64,000 nt of DNA from Lactifluus volemus (GCA_022376515.1 WTXI01000051.1:124001-188000), one strand, 5' to 3'. Counted from the first letter of the stretch, positions 25,331-37,204 are shown. The notes: generated by a model from the sequence alone, not told the origin. Numbers and translations: made by a program.

Positions 25331-26630
25331 AGTAGCGACCTTCAACAAGGTGAACGCGTCAAAGGCAACCTTCAGACTAACAGCGCCAACTCCTCTTGTG
25401 CGGCTCAACATGGGTTATCAATGAAGATGGGAATCCAGAGGTCACCGGCGTAGGGAGGCTGTTATGAAAACTACCCCCTGCTTTTGAAGGAGTTTGCACC
25501 CCCAGACTGGAGGGAAATGACACGAAGGAATCAAACGGTGACATGCAGTAGTTGACGTGTCCTTTGTGAAAATGAAAACGTAACGTAATGGACAGCTACT
25601 CGAAAGCTGTGCTTGCGGAACTTTGCGATATGAGAGGCGGTGCCTAAGTAGCAGGAACATCGTACGTGGCCATACAGAACAATCCGCGTGTTGAGGTTTG
25701 CTGATGACCTACTCTGACTCGACCACTGGCACGCGAGCATTAACGCTGAACCCGCCTGGTCCCTGGGCCATTTTATGAGGCACATTTATACAACTCGAAC
25801 GTTGCAGGCACTGTACAGAAAACTAGTTGTAACTAGAAATACCCGGGGTCCGCAGTATCGCTGCATATGTAGTAACAGTATGTTTGCCCTTGACCTGCCT
25901 GGAGCCCCCCCGATCGGCGCAATGTGTGCGGGACTATGTGCCCAGGTATAAAATCGCCACTGCCCTTCCCTCGCTTCGTATTAGCCTCTCTACGCAAGGG
26001 AGCACGTCAGCTTGCGGTAATGGGTATGTGATGATCTGGAAATCGGGACAACAGGGCAGGGCGTGGTAGGGTTATACTGGAAGGCAGAGATAGAAGAACT
26101 CCAAGTTTGGTTCAAGGGCTAGATGACAGTCGTCAACAAGAAGCGAATCGCGTCACCATAGACGTAGTGTATTGCCTAGACTCTAGATTGGCGCTCGCGT
26201 GACAAGCAGGCGCCCATAGTTGCAGCCACGACTAGTAGCAGAACTACGTGATCAAAGTGCTGTCTCAGACGCGCGACCCGATCGCGCAGCTCGTTTCATA
26301 ACTCAAGCAACGCGCCCGGGATCGGACAGAGATAAGCTTTGGTTGAAGCACTCATTGACCTATGCATTCGTCCTCAGCCGGGGCTGGGCTGGCTCACTTG
26401 GGAGGTACGGATCTGCTTCAAAACATTGACATAAGGAAAGATCAATCAAAAAAAGATTTCCCCGGTGCTACATATGCTGAGAACGTTGGTTAGTGCAAAA
26501 AGCTACATGTACGACAAAGAAAAGAGAAAGTGTCATGGGTGATTGATGCGTAGCGAGAATTTTACCCCTGTTCGGATGTTTGTTCCCCCCGTTCTTCTAG
26601 AGAATGACTTGTTTCAATGGGTCTCCGGCA
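25331..26630. other. Unassigned intergenic region
   Basis: No convincing gene. Short frames at 25442-25785 (-) and 26220-26429 (+) carry no recognisable motifs. Confidence 0.4.
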
Positions 26631-27580
26631 TTAGAGGCATCGGTACGCACCATCCTGCAGCATCTCCGCGGACCATAAGATGATATCATCTCTCAGCAAT
26701 TGCAAAATCATTAAAGAATCGCGGAATGTATGCTCTGGTGTCGCATGCATAGCACCGACCGCCTCATCGAAAGCATGCTTCGCGAGATGGCATGCCCGGT
26801 CTGGACTCCCGTGGACGTCATGGAAGTAGACGGAAAAGTTGAGTGCTACGCCGAGACGCGTTGGATGCCACGGCGGCAGCGTGCTAAAGGCGTGCTTATA
26901 CGAAGCTTTGTACGCTTCTAATGCTAGTTGTGCAGATCGTTCACGGTCTTGACGTCGCGCGAACTCTGCGAGGTATCGGTAATAGTCTCCTTGCCTACAT
27001 AACCCGTTTCAGCTCAACAAACGAACGAACGAAGCGAAATGGTATCAAACGTGCATTTTGTAGTAAAAGACACGCTCCTCACCAGGCTCCGCCGCGGGCA
27101 CCAAGTACCGGTCGAGCAAATTTAGAAGATCCCGGCAGGCATCTGCCAGTTCGTTTTCAATCTTTTCACGTTGGCGCCGGATGAGTGCCTGCTCGCGCTG
27201 GGTCGCACGCCCGTTGACCGTCTCCTGCTTCTCGATACCTTCGATGGTTCGCCAGCTCGTGCGCAGAGTGCCCGTGACGTGCTTGTACGCGATAGACAAC
27301 AAGTTTCGTTCTTCCATAGTGAGGTGCGCGTCGGAATAGGAAATGATGGATTTCAGTTGCTTGATAACATCTTTTTTAACGAAATGGTTTTTTGTGAGAA
27401 AGGAGGAAAGCCGGGAACAAGAAGGCTTGTAGTAGCAAGACGTACCATCCCATCGCTCAGCCTGCTCTGCAAGTTTAGCGAGCGCTAGACAGTCCGCGCG
27501 GCTTATTTTGGTGTTGACCTGCTGCAAGTTTGAGGTTTGAATGCGAGGGCAGAATAGTAGAACAGACGCACGGGGGACAT
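26631..27580 (-). CDS. 14-3-3 protein, divergent
   Basis: Phosphoserine-binding adaptor dimer. Exons 27580-27572, 27521-27446, 27370-27055 and 26994-26631 give 254 residues, the usual family length. Landmarks are LAKLAEQAERWDD, LTMEERNLLSIAYKHVTG, a family-typical SWRTIEGIEKQE, FYYKM-QGDYYRYLAEFA, HPTRLGVALNFSVYFHDV and LMILQLLRDDIILWSAEM. The first exon is only Met-Ser-Pro. The junction FYYKM/QGDYYRYL needs an intron starting GCACGT at 27054, a GC-AG intron; GT starts nearby give the wrong frame. Substitutions such as ATDIA to SYKHA and the lack of an acidic tail mark it as divergent from the usual Bmh/Rad24 type. It may be a second, faster-evolving paralogue. Confidence 0.85.
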
Positions 27581-28800
27581 GGAGAGTAAAAGTGTCAGGT
27601 CAGGGGGGAGGGAGAAGAAAAAGTGAAAGGCGCGATGTCAGGGTCCAGAGCTGCGTTCCTTTTTCTTTATGAAGGTCCGGGTTACACTGCATGGCACCAG
27701 GGTTGGGGCAACGGGCATGTGAACAAATGAAACAAAAACGTGTCTTGCTCATGCCCTGGAACCGCAAATTGGAGGAGAAAAGGGACGAAGAACGTGAAGG
27801 TAGATACCGCTTCCTGTTGCATGGCGGTTTCTGATAATAGACGTCTGTGTAGTGGTCGTTCGTCTTTGATTTGAGGCCAAGGGTCTCTCCCTGGCCATTA
27901 GCCGGGACGCTGGGTTAACTTTATCAAGTCACTGCAAGGTATTTCAAGTTCTTTGTGTGGTTGGACCAGTCGTATGACCTTCATTTAATTGAACGGCTAC
28001 TGTGGGCACGCCGTCGCCGCATGCGAATAGGAGTCATTGAAAGAAGTGTGAACGGCGCGTACCTGAACTAGTAAAAGGCCCTAATCTCACAGTCAGCTGG
28101 TTTCACTCTCTACGTGTCCCAGCCTTAGTCCTGGGGGGATTATAACCTTGTAGCTTTGACCCGGGATATAGCTCGAACCCCGCCACGAATCGAATACATG
28201 ATTGTCTCTATTATCTTCGTACTCGGTCTCTCGAGCACCGATGAGGGAACTACAGTACTAGTATCTTTTAACATTAATAGATTATGAATACAGTATGAGC
28301 AATAAAAATGCATGTATTACAACCCTTTCATAGCAAACGTAGAAACAGATCACATTAAAGCCAGACAGCGCGATAATGGGAAGCGAGGATCAGTCGTAGA
28401 ATCTGCTCGCTTGGAAAACCGAAACATAGGGCGTACGGATATGCGTCGTAGCCCATCCACATCGTCTAGGGCTTGGAAGATGGATAGCCGTCCTCGTTCA
28501 GGCCTATAGCAAAAGTTGTTGAAATCTCATACTGTATTTAGAATTGGACGCACTGAGTCTCTCGTCAGACGAAGACACTTGAATAAGATCAACTAGAGGA
28601 TACACACAACGACGAACGTTGGCGGCGAAGTTAAAAGAGACGGCGATACCCTGGGCCAAAACGTTTATTAATAAGAAAGGGTAGGAAATGACGATGACAC
28701 AGCGCAAAAAGAAGCCAACTCATTGCGTGATACGGGTATCTAAGTTACTAGTACAGTATGCTATCACTATGACTCAAATTGCCGCAGGCTTGCGCACTGT
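27581..28800. other. Unassigned intergenic region
   Basis: Pyrimidine-rich minus-strand 5' flank of the 14-3-3 gene (27600-27680), then sequence without recognisable genes. A G-T-tract-free stretch at 28300-28700 has only short frames. Confidence 0.4.
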
Positions 28801-31020
28801 TCAGGCGGATGATGGCACCAAGGAGAGCCACGTACAGTACATGCATTGATGATATCCTACAACAGATGAATACAATCTCTGACCACTACTACGCGAAAAC
28901 CAATGGCATGATGGCCAATCACCACTATACACGACTAAATTCCTGAGCGTCTGCGCGAAAATCTTCACTCCCTGGCGCGTCGTCTCCATCTATACAGAGA
29001 CCAAATTGAGGGCCCGCCCCGGTCACAGCGAGAAGAGAAACAAAACTCACGTCCGCCAACGTATAACTCAAACGAATGTGCCCGACTTTGCTATCTGCGC
29101 CCTGACCTTGCAAAGGATGCGTCTTGGTCTCTGCCGTGGGCGAGAAGATCCATCCAGGAGCGACAAGGACGCCCGCCTCGGCCAGGCGTTCCCAAAACTG
29201 ACGCTCGGGAGTGATCACCGAGCCGTCCTTCTCATCCTTCTTGTCCGGCACGTCCCCAAAGTACAGTTTCACCCAGACGAACATCCCCGCGGACGGAGGG
29301 ACAAACGACAACAGTAGCCGGCCCGTAGACGTTTCCTCCTTGGACTCCCCGCCGCCGCGCGGATAGGCGGAGAGCACCCGGCGGGCCGCGAGGTCGTCGG
29401 ATGCCGCCCATGCGGCAGGGACGGCCTCGGCCAGAGTCGGAAAGAGGTCAAACTCCTCTGCGAGGCAATCGATGAAATAGTCGCGCCGGTGTCGGTACTG
29501 TGCGCGGAGGCCACGTAACCAGCGAACGTAGCCTTCGAGGGTCCATTGCGCGATAAGCCCTATAACGAGTGTCTGGCCGAGTCCACATGGACTCTGCGTC
29601 GATACTTCACCCATGCGCTCCAGTCGCTCTGCGAAGAGCGGGTTGCAAGTGACCCATCCGAGCCGTACTCCCGGAGCGATCGTCTTTTTAACAAAAAGGC
29701 GTCAAGGGGGGTGTCAGAGAAATGGAGTGACGCCACCTTGGAAAACGTGTCCATGCGGAGGACGCGTCCCTGCGTATCAATTCTGAGGTAGGACGGAACG
29801 AGGCTTGCAACGAAGCGTGCAACGTCTTCGCCTTCGGCTGGCTCACACTCGGCCTTGCGCTGTGACTTTGGCACGTATTCGCCAAGTTGCAGGATAAAGT
29901 ATGGATCGTCTTCCGCAATTATCAGATCTTGGGACCAACTAGTTGGATTCTCCAAATCAAAAGCGCCGAGTGGGTGGAGGGGCGCACCATACTCGACGCA
30001 AATATCGTAAATAGCCTTTTTGCGCTCAAATCCCGTGGTCTGGTACAAGGAACGAGGTCACGATAAAGGGTCCAAAACTGGCATTGGGTAGGATACCACA
30101 CATACTACGCCGCTCGGATTTTGTCCAACCGTAATGGTGTAGATCACTCGTGGCCTGTTTTTCCTCTACACGTAAACGTTGTTCGATGAAAGACAAATGA
30201 GAAATCTGCTCACCTCGGACCATCCTTTTCAACATCCCACCCAGTAAGGATCGCTTTGAGAGCATCGGGGCGCAAACCTTGACTATCCGTTGGGACGCCC
30301 TTCCAGCGCAAATCGATCGGGCGCGCGCTCATAAGCGCGGAGGGAAACGTCCATTCCTCAACGAGGACGGTATCCCCGGGGTTGAGAAGCAACCTGGAAA
30401 TGCGGTTCCACCTGTCCAATTTTAGTTTAGCAAAAAAAAAAAAGGCACAGCTTTTTGGGGAACAGATCCACACAAAATGCGCAGCAGAGAAGCGCGCACC
30501 CGTCCGTGTTGCCCGTATCGACGATAGTGGCCCAATCGTCATATGCAGGGCTGTGGATGCGGTCCGTAAACTCGCGGATGAACGTTCGAGTGCGTTCGAG
30601 GCCTGTCGCAGGACCGTATTGCAGTGCAGTGGTTAGGTTGAGCCCACCATCGCCTGGCCGCGGTTTGTGGGGGATCTCTACACGTGTGGTACCATCCTTG
30701 CTGGCACCAAATAGGCGCCAGAGCCAGCTGAATGGCGAGGAAGAGGGAGCCGAGGTAGGATGCGGGACAGTTAGCGGGAACGCGTCGACAGGGAGGGTGT
30801 CGGCCGAGATAGAGGTGAAGGGGAAATAATCGGGGGAGGGCAAACCTGATAACGAGGTGAGAGTGTAATGTGACTCGGATGAGACGAACACACCTCCAGC
30901 AAGTGGGATCAAGTCCTTGCCAAAGCGCTTTTGAATGCCCTTGAGAGGAGAGATTTGATATCTGCGTGCAAAGTGAGATATGTGATGAGACAGGTCAATC
31001 GCCTTGTGCTCAGAAGACAT
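28801..31020 (-). CDS. Aromatic amino acid / 2-aminoadipate-type aminotransferase (PLP, class I/II)
   Basis: Transfers an amino group between aromatic (or aminoadipate-like) amino acids and 2-oxo acids, with PLP. Seven exons (31020-30500, 30411-30214, 30154-30106, 30039-29988, 29927-29737, 29683-29051, 28989-28801) stay in phase and give 610 residues. Motifs in order are SPLKGIQKRFG, IPLAGGVF, LQYGPATGLERTRTFIREF, DTGNTDGWNRISRLLLNPGD and TVGQNPSGV. Then come IIAEDDPYFILQLGEY, and DTFSK-TIAPGVRLGWVT with the PLP-binding lysine. Last are QSPCGLGQ, GHIRLSY and a C-terminal QGVKIFAQTLRNLV. This is the fungal Aro8/Aro9-like layout. It is long for the family because of loops in the first exon (APSSSPFSWLW) and after LSAYPRGGG. 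The residues past FAQTLRNLVV look like a random extension. Confidence 0.87.
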
Positions 31021-31050
31021 CAAACGTGCTGATTGCCATCAAGGTGTGCT

Positions 31051-31056
31051 AAAAAA
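31051..31056 (-). terminator. RNA polymerase III terminator of tRNA-Arg
   Basis: Six A on the plus strand give a T6 run on the minus strand about ten bases after the tRNA 3' end. Confidence 0.75.
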
Positions 31057-31066
31057 GGTTTCCCAA

Positions 31067-31149
31067 TACCCCCACCGGGACTCGAACCCGGAACCTCCAG
31101 ATGTCAGTCATGTAGAAGTCTGACGTCATGACCATTAGACAATGAGGGC
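31067..31149 (-). tRNA. tRNA-Arg (anticodon UCU) with a 10-nt intron
   Basis: The 7-bp acceptor stem GCCCTCA/TGGGGGT includes two wobbles. The D arm is GTC-TAATGGTCAT-GAC. The anticodon stem TCAGA/TCTGG flanks loop CTTCTA...A, and the T arm is CCGGG-TTCGAGT-CCCGG, with discriminator A. The extra CATGACTGAC between positions 37 and 38 is where eukaryotic tRNA introns sit. Mature length is 73 nt without CCA. A and B box sequences are conventional. Confidence 0.9.
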
Positions 31150-31281
31150 TACCTCCGAATGGCCATCATTGTTTCTCACAAACCTGAGGGGTTATATCAT
31201 CACGTGCTCGTACTATTTTTTTTAATCTTATCTTAAGTTTCTTATTTCCGCCAAATAAATAAATCTTTCGCCAAACCAACG

Positions 31282-32782
31282 ATGGACAGAGAACCGGAGC
31301 CTTCACTGGCGCCGAAAGGTGTCCTCCTCAAAGCTGATGTCATTGCAGAGCCTTTCCTCGCCGAAGTCAAACAAAGTCTTGTAACCCTCTCGCGCTCGCG
31401 CCCACCCAAGCTCATCGGCATCCTTGCAACCACGAATGCGCCCAGCCGATCCTATGCAGAGTTTACACGCAAGCAGTGTGTAGCGCTGGGTATCGAGTTT
31501 GAGCTTCGCGAAGTCGGACCGGCGCTCAAGAAGGCCAGCGAATATAGTGCAGATGGTGACGGCGTTGAGGAAGCCATCATCGAGGCAAACGCGGATGATA
31601 CTATTGATGGGATCATGGTGCGCTTATCATACGCCATATTCTCGAATTGTACGTCATAACTTGGCGCGTGTCCCAGGTCTACTATCCGATTTTCGGCAAG
31701 GAGCAGGTAACGCTTTCAAAAATGCTGCGTTCGCGTGCAAACTCCTGACAATATGTCACGCATGATTTCAGGACCATTATTTGCAACAGATCGTTTCACC
31801 ATTCAAAGACGTCGAAGGACTCAACTTCAAATTCCACTTCAACCTCTATCACAAGTGTGTCACCCCTTTAGGTTAGCCAGAAGACTCTGTATCGTACTGA
31901 GAGGACGGATTGGCTGCCCACTAGTATCCGGTATCTCGAGCCTAAATCTCTTCTCGCATCCTCTCCTTCGCTCGCTCACACCCCTGCGCCACCAAAAGAC
32001 GACGTTCCGCCTCCAGGAACAGTCAAGTCAATCTTACCTTGCACGCCACTGGGCGTCGTGAAAGCGCTCGAGCGCGTCAGTGTTTACAACGGGCTCTTAC
32101 CATACGGCGACCGCGCATACGGCCGTACCATCACTGTCATCAACAGGTATGTCTCCACTTTCACACACTCTCTACCCACCTGCCTACCTGGAACACTGAA
32201 AATCCGGTGCCGCACCACAGATCAGAGGTGGTCGGGCGCCCACTCGCGGCGCTCCTTGCGAACGACGGCGCGCACGTCTTCTCCGTTGATATCGATTCGA
32301 TACAAGAGTACACAAAACGACCCACTTCTGCTGCTTCTGCCACTTCCGCAGGCGGAGCGGAGCGTGCTGGAGGGCGCGCGTACCATCCTCGTCATGTCGT
32401 GCGGCCTGCACTACCCGAGTTTGATCTGGAACGATGCCTCGCACTCTCGGACGTCGTCATATCGGCCGTGCCAAGTGCGGAGTATAAAGTCCCTACGGCT
32501 GCGCTAAAGGACGGCTGCGTGTGCGTGAACGTCGCGGCAGATAAAAATTTCGAGTCAGACGTGCGGGACAAGGTGCGTGCGCTTTCTTTTACCATCGCGC
32601 TACTCCTCTGGTCAATCGTTTTTAGGCATCGTTGTATATCCCTGCAGTGGGAAAGGTGACAATCCTTATGCTGCTGAGGAATCTGTAAGCAAGATACTTT
32701 GCTAGCCAATGGTGCATTGATTAATCCAGTTCAAAGGTTGCGACTCTTGCAGTATCAAGACCTTCTCAAAGCGACGCTGTGA
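31282..32782 (+). CDS. MTD1: NAD-dependent methylenetetrahydrofolate dehydrogenase
   Basis: Cytosolic one-carbon enzyme oxidising 5,10-methylene-THF to methenyl-THF with NAD+. Seven exons (31282-31617, 31677-31706, 31772-31854, 31925-32146, 32221-32572, 32626-32684, 32737-32782) give 375 residues, longer than the roughly 320 of yeast. Motifs are AIIEANADDTIDGIMVYYPI, DHYLQQIVSPFKDVEGLNF, FHFNLYHNIRYLE, KSILPCTPLGVVKALE and NRSEVVGRPLAALLANDGAH, followed by VFSVDIDSIQ. The last are SDVVISAVPSAEYKVPT, CVNVAADKNF and ASLYIPAVGKVTILMLLRN. Extra length lies in a Ser/Pro-rich insert before KSILPC (near residue 160) and one after QEYTKR. The last intron (GTAAGC donor at 32685) is chosen because it restores the family ending LLRNLLRLLQY; reading through would stop at 32686-32688. 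Confidence 0.9.
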
Positions 32783-33480
32783 TCAAAACCTCGTTGTGGG
32801 AAATTATCCCATGTAGACTGAGGATAGTGTTGTTAGTCATACAGTATATAGATGAGCAAAGGAGCTAAGAAGTAAGAATGGTGGGACAACATACCTATAC
32901 ATACCTTGAATAGATCTCCTCAAGTGTTCAAGTGACCTCTGAGCGATACTTCACACCAAAGGCCTTGGTGTAACCACATGGCAGACGCGATCTTCCAGTC
33001 GTCATGGGATGTCGGACTGACGAGCTCCTCTCGTTTCTGTTCCTACTGCTCCCCACTGAAGATACACATACTGACACAAAAACGCTTCTGTTCGTGTTAC
33101 CTCTCCAACTGGGCTCGCTGATACTCAAGGCGCGCATACTGTGACGCCCAGACACGCGGTTTCTATGGCTATAGCGGCGGCTACTACCATGTACAGTGCG
33201 GTAATTAGAAGAGGAATGAGGCCCTGTAATTGGTCTAAAAGCAGAGTAGGGGCGATGGCACGGAAAAAGAAGCTGGACGCGTGCACGTCACCCCCACTAT
33301 CTAGAAATGGAAAAACTATATTCAGGACGTGGCGCAAGGTACACCACACCGCCAGGCATGCTAGGGTCTACGGAAACCGAGAGACACGAGTCAATGTACC
33401 ACCAGGGTGCAATAGAAAGGGTCCGGGATTTGTTTTCAGACGGAAGGGAAACGAGCGAATGAGTGAAGAGGTCAAGCTGA
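32783..33480. other. Unassigned region
   Basis: A 74-residue minus frame (33349-33125) holds one hydrophobic segment (LIPLLITALYMVVAAAIAIE) but no start context or partner exons. Not called as a gene. Confidence 0.35.
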
Positions 33481-33487
33481 TTTTACA

Positions 33488-35179
33488 CCACCAGGTGATT
33501 GAGAAGATTCGTCAGCAGGCTCTGCGGTGATATGACCTGGAGCCTGCCGAGATAACGTCCGTGAGGGAGGAGGGGTGTGGGAGGGAAGGGCAGAAGCAAG
33601 GTCGAAGATGAGCGGCTCGAAGTGATGCTGCGCGTGTTATCGTCGATATGCGCGTGCTCGAGTAGATCGGTTCGGACCTCTGAGTCGAGAGGGTGACCTT
33701 GAGTCAAAACGTCGTGGAGGTTACAAATCGTGTCGCGAATCTCTATAACGACTTTATGGTTCTTTGCTTCTCGATCAATGTCATCCCACAAGGAAAGGAA
33801 GTCGCGTCGAAGTTCAGGAAGAGTATGTCGTATGTCGAATTTGGAAAGTGTGGGCAATATGGTTGATAACGCTTCTGGGAGATCCTCGTTCAGCTCATTC
33901 CCCGTATTCTGGCGAATGAAGTGGATCAGGTTGGCAAGTAATACGTTATCATTGCCATTTTCGAGGTAGCGTGGAAGGGAGGTGCCTAGTTAGTCCGTAG
34001 CAAGCGCGATCCATCTGTCGTCTTTTTCTTGAACATTGGAAATGATGCCAGCAACAATGCTTTGTGCACACAAACCCATCTTCTGCCCGCCGTGATTGCC
34101 TTGGCTTATCAGGAATTTCCCCATGTCAACGGACCGCAACGAGTTATGCCAGTCCCCAGAAAATATGTCTTTGAGGATTGACAATGCGACATCCGAGAGG
34201 CGAATAGCATCAGCGACGTTCACGCAAACAACGAGTCGCCGCATCTTCTCCGAGTCGGGGAGGAAATTGGATGACCGAGTACGTTCCAATAATTCCTTCA
34301 CAGCCGTTTGAAGCTTCTCCCTTCCCAAATTTGTAATCTTGCGTACAGGATCATCTACTAGCGATGATCGACAAAAACCAGGGACGATCTCAAGGAATTG
34401 TACTAGGTCGAAATCCTCGATGAGATCATTAAACAACCGGTTCAAGATGCGGTCATCGATTCCTTCTGACGAGTTCGCCCTATCTGGAACCTGCGATTCA
34501 ACAAAGCATTAGGCATGACCTATGAATGCGCAACAAATGAATAGAGCGCCCTATGGGATGCACTTACATCATTCAGCCAATAATTGATGGAGAAAGATAA
34601 GGTGAAGCCCAGCACTGCGCAACAAAGGACGGGCGTGAAAACAGCTCGGTTGACATTGAAGAGATCTGTGACAAGGGCGGCAAAAAAAACCACGCGGAAA
34701 CTTGTATCATGATCCCAAGCAACCACCTCACCCGCGAGTGTTTCAGTTCGCTAGCAATGATTTCTTGCATCCGCACCCGGTGTTGGGGGTTAAGGTGCGG
34801 GGACTATCTTAAGGAGGTGTCGAGGTAAACGTCCCTGCATGCGCGCGGCCACGCGATCGAATCGAGGTTCTCCGGTCCAGATTGTTCGGTGCGCACGAAG
34901 ACAACGATATTGTTGAGTAGTTTTAGCCAGCGTCTAACCTCGTTCTCTTCCTCGGTCATCTTGGAGTACATGGTAAAGAGAGGCACTGAGGTATCAGTAA
35001 ATCTGCTTTTTGGTTCCTCCTCCTGGGTCATCTGAGTCCAGTTTGGGGGAGCATCTAGTGAACACGTGGCTGGTGAATTTGGGTAGGATTGACGTTGAGC
35101 GAGTGGGTAGTAAGATACCTTGACGGTTTGCCTCTTTGTGATTGTTCATATTGAGGGTCCAGTGTTCAGCTTTGAACAT
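33488..35179 (-). pseudogene. DUF6535 family pseudogene (copy 1)
   Basis: Starts MFKAEHWTLN, splices to DAPPNWTQMTQEEEPKSRFT followed by DTSVPLFTMYSKMTEEE, then runs straight into sequence matching the loop before TM3. The whole TM1-TM2 part (about 120 residues in the intact copies) is deleted. A TAG follows DTSLR, where intact copies read RVESPRLSP. The frame changes in a T-rich run near 34685 (GIMIQVSAWFF against VVFFAALVTDLF). A TAA follows ALATD at about 33991. The C-terminal helical domain is otherwise readable: LVQFLEIVPGFCRSSLVDDP, KMRRLVVCVNVADAIRLSDV and KFDIRHTLPELRRDF. Confidence 0.8.
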
Positions 35180-36010
35180 TGAATAAACTTGTGATACAGA
35201 AATGGAGAAGAGGCTTGTATGTTCCGGACAGACACTTTTTAAGAGCGCGTTGTAAAGTTGAGGCCGTTGACAGGGGCACGAACGGCCTGCCGCTCATATT
35301 TGGCGCCGTGGCACGTGAAGTGCAACTAAAAGCATCAGAGGGGTGAATGTGTAGTACTGTACTGTAATATTGAATAGCTTGTCGAACATAAAATGGAAAA
35401 TACCAGAGCAAAACAAAAAGCGTGGCATCCCCTCGAATTTTGACGACTGGTGGGATATGCCTGAGCGCTCTGGTGCGCGTTACTCTACGGCGAGCGTTTT
35501 AGCTGATAGCTGCTCGACAGAGTCTACACGTACAAACCATTACAGCGCTCAAGCCTGGGTCGACAAGCAGAACTGCTCTCCTGTTCAGACTTCTGCAAGA
35601 GTTCCACGTGTTTCCTCAACCAGGTTCGGGCTCCCAATTTAGTAAGCCGCTGCATGGGCGCCCCGTCGTCTGCAATAGACTTTGGTGAACAGAGAAAGGT
35701 CAACCGGCCTGCAACAGACGCACTTCTTTATTAAGAGTGGCGTGGCCAAATGGCAAACCGTGGCTCCGCAGCATGCAGATACATTCGAGTTGAGTCCCGA
35801 CCTTTCAATAGCACATGGAAAGGCAAGGAGAATTGATCGGTCGGTGTGTAGCAGATCAATGAAACCAACTAGGATCCAAGAGGCTAGCAAATCACACATG
35901 GCCAACGGAGAATAAAAAGTCGGCCACAGCGGCGGTGTTTGAAAGGTTGACTAACGATGGTGTTTCCCTTTAACCTGATGCCTGATGTTTGATGCTTGCT
36001 ACTGCCAGTG
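35180..36010. other. Unassigned region
   Basis: Open frames on both strands (35370-35642 +, 35639-35905 -) without recognisable motifs. Confidence 0.35.
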
Positions 36011-36609
36011 ATGCCTTGGCCATCCAAACTCCTCGCTAGTTTCGCAAAGGTCCCCGACGTGCCCTCTGAGGCCGAATTCCGTGGCCCCTATAACAAGCTC
36101 CTGTACACTCTTTTTCCTGTCGAGTCCGATTTTACCGTTGTTCCCCGGTACTTGCTGGGTCCACGCGAGTCAGTGGACTTCGTTGTCATGTTCGAGGTCT
36201 TGCTCGTAGACAGACCAGTCTTAATATTGGAGCTCAAGCCACCAGGCCACCTTCGATACCCTTCCACTCGCGAGGCGGCGGACTTGCAAATTCGATCTCG
36301 CATCAAGGATTTGGCTGGTCGGTCATATTTCATTCTATTCACTAAGCTGGGGTGCTAAATTCCTTCGGCTCTATAGGCGATTGTCCTTTACCTGTTCTCC
36401 ATGCTATCAGTGCCATGGGAACCCAACTTTGCTTCTACCAAAAACCTCGCAATCAGCCCGTTGAGCCTTCACGTATTCCAGTCCACCAAGAATTGGACAC
36501 AGATATGGCACCAGAAACGCACTGGGACTGTAATATTCTTGAGGTGGAAGGAGAGCAGAGATTTAGAAGGGTGGTGGACAAGATTAAACAGGGGTGTGCG
36601 GCTCTCTAA
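36011..36609 (+). CDS. Small protein with PD-(D/E)xK-like core (D...ELK)
   Basis: Two exons (36011-36317, 36377-36609) join in phase to give 179 residues. The start is MPWPSKLLASFAKVPDVPSE. The central part reads VDFVVMFEVLLV, then VLILELKPPGHL: an Asp on one strand and Glu-x-Lys on the next, the usual restriction-endonuclease-fold pattern. The second exon has PLPVLHAISAMGTQLCFYQK, HWDCNILEVEGEQRF and KIKQGCAAL. Fungi hold many such unclassified short proteins. The nuclease link is an inference from the D/ELK spacing. No partner gene is evident; the nearest gene is the DUF6535 pseudogene. Confidence 0.6.
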
Positions 36610-37037
36610 AGCGATTATGTTATGGAGATACAAACTCGTGGTCGCTAAAGATCGCTCTGAGTCATCAAAAAAAATGTTTAATGTGTGCCTCGAAAGATTG
36701 GCTCTACTTCACACGTTTACGCTAATTTTCGTTGGAAGGGGGCCTCGGAAAGCATTAGCTGCTTGTGGTAAACTACTAACCATTCTATTCAGGAGCAGCT
36801 CGGATGCAGAAACCCATTCGAGGTCATCAAGGTTGCTTTCTGTAACGCTAAGTTTGAGGTCGGAAATGGGATTGAACGTCCAGAGCGAATCAGTACAGTA
36901 GCGCGGATTGAAGTCCACGGTAGTGCTGCGAGGCCGCATTGACGAGCCACGCGCAGTGCATCTTGTCGAAGTCGGGTGTGCCGATTTTCACTTTCTCTTG
37001 CCTCGTAGCACGTTTTAACCCCTTCACCTTCTTTCGC
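36610..37037. other. Unassigned region
   Basis: Flank between the ELK protein gene and the inverted repeat; nothing recognised. Confidence 0.35.
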
Positions 37038-37204
37038 CTACGGCACCTTCTTTTTGTTCTTGTGCATTCAAATCATGTACAATGAGGAGGAGTAATGACG
37101 TTTGTGATAAATGTACAATGCCAGTGACATCACATCACAAACATCATTACTCCTCCTCATCGTACATGATTCAAACACACAAGAACAAAAAGAAGGTGCC
37201 GTAG
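37038..37204. repeat. Near-perfect 71-bp inverted repeat with 25-bp loop
   Basis: The left arm 37038-37108 and right arm 37134-37204 are reverse complements with about six mismatches. Both hold CTACGGCACCTTCTTTTTGT and ATGAGGAGGAGTAATGA at mirrored positions. It is MITE-like in size but encodes nothing, and no clear target-site duplication was seen. Confidence 0.85.

Noticed and set aside
28141..28200. GCTCGAACCCCGCC looked like a tRNA T-arm on the minus strand
   Set aside because: The reverse complement gives GGTTCGAGCTAT, which breaks the B-box ending, and no stems pair around it.
33125..33349. Minus-strand frame with one hydrophobic stretch
   Set aside because: No start context, no neighbouring exons and no family resemblance.
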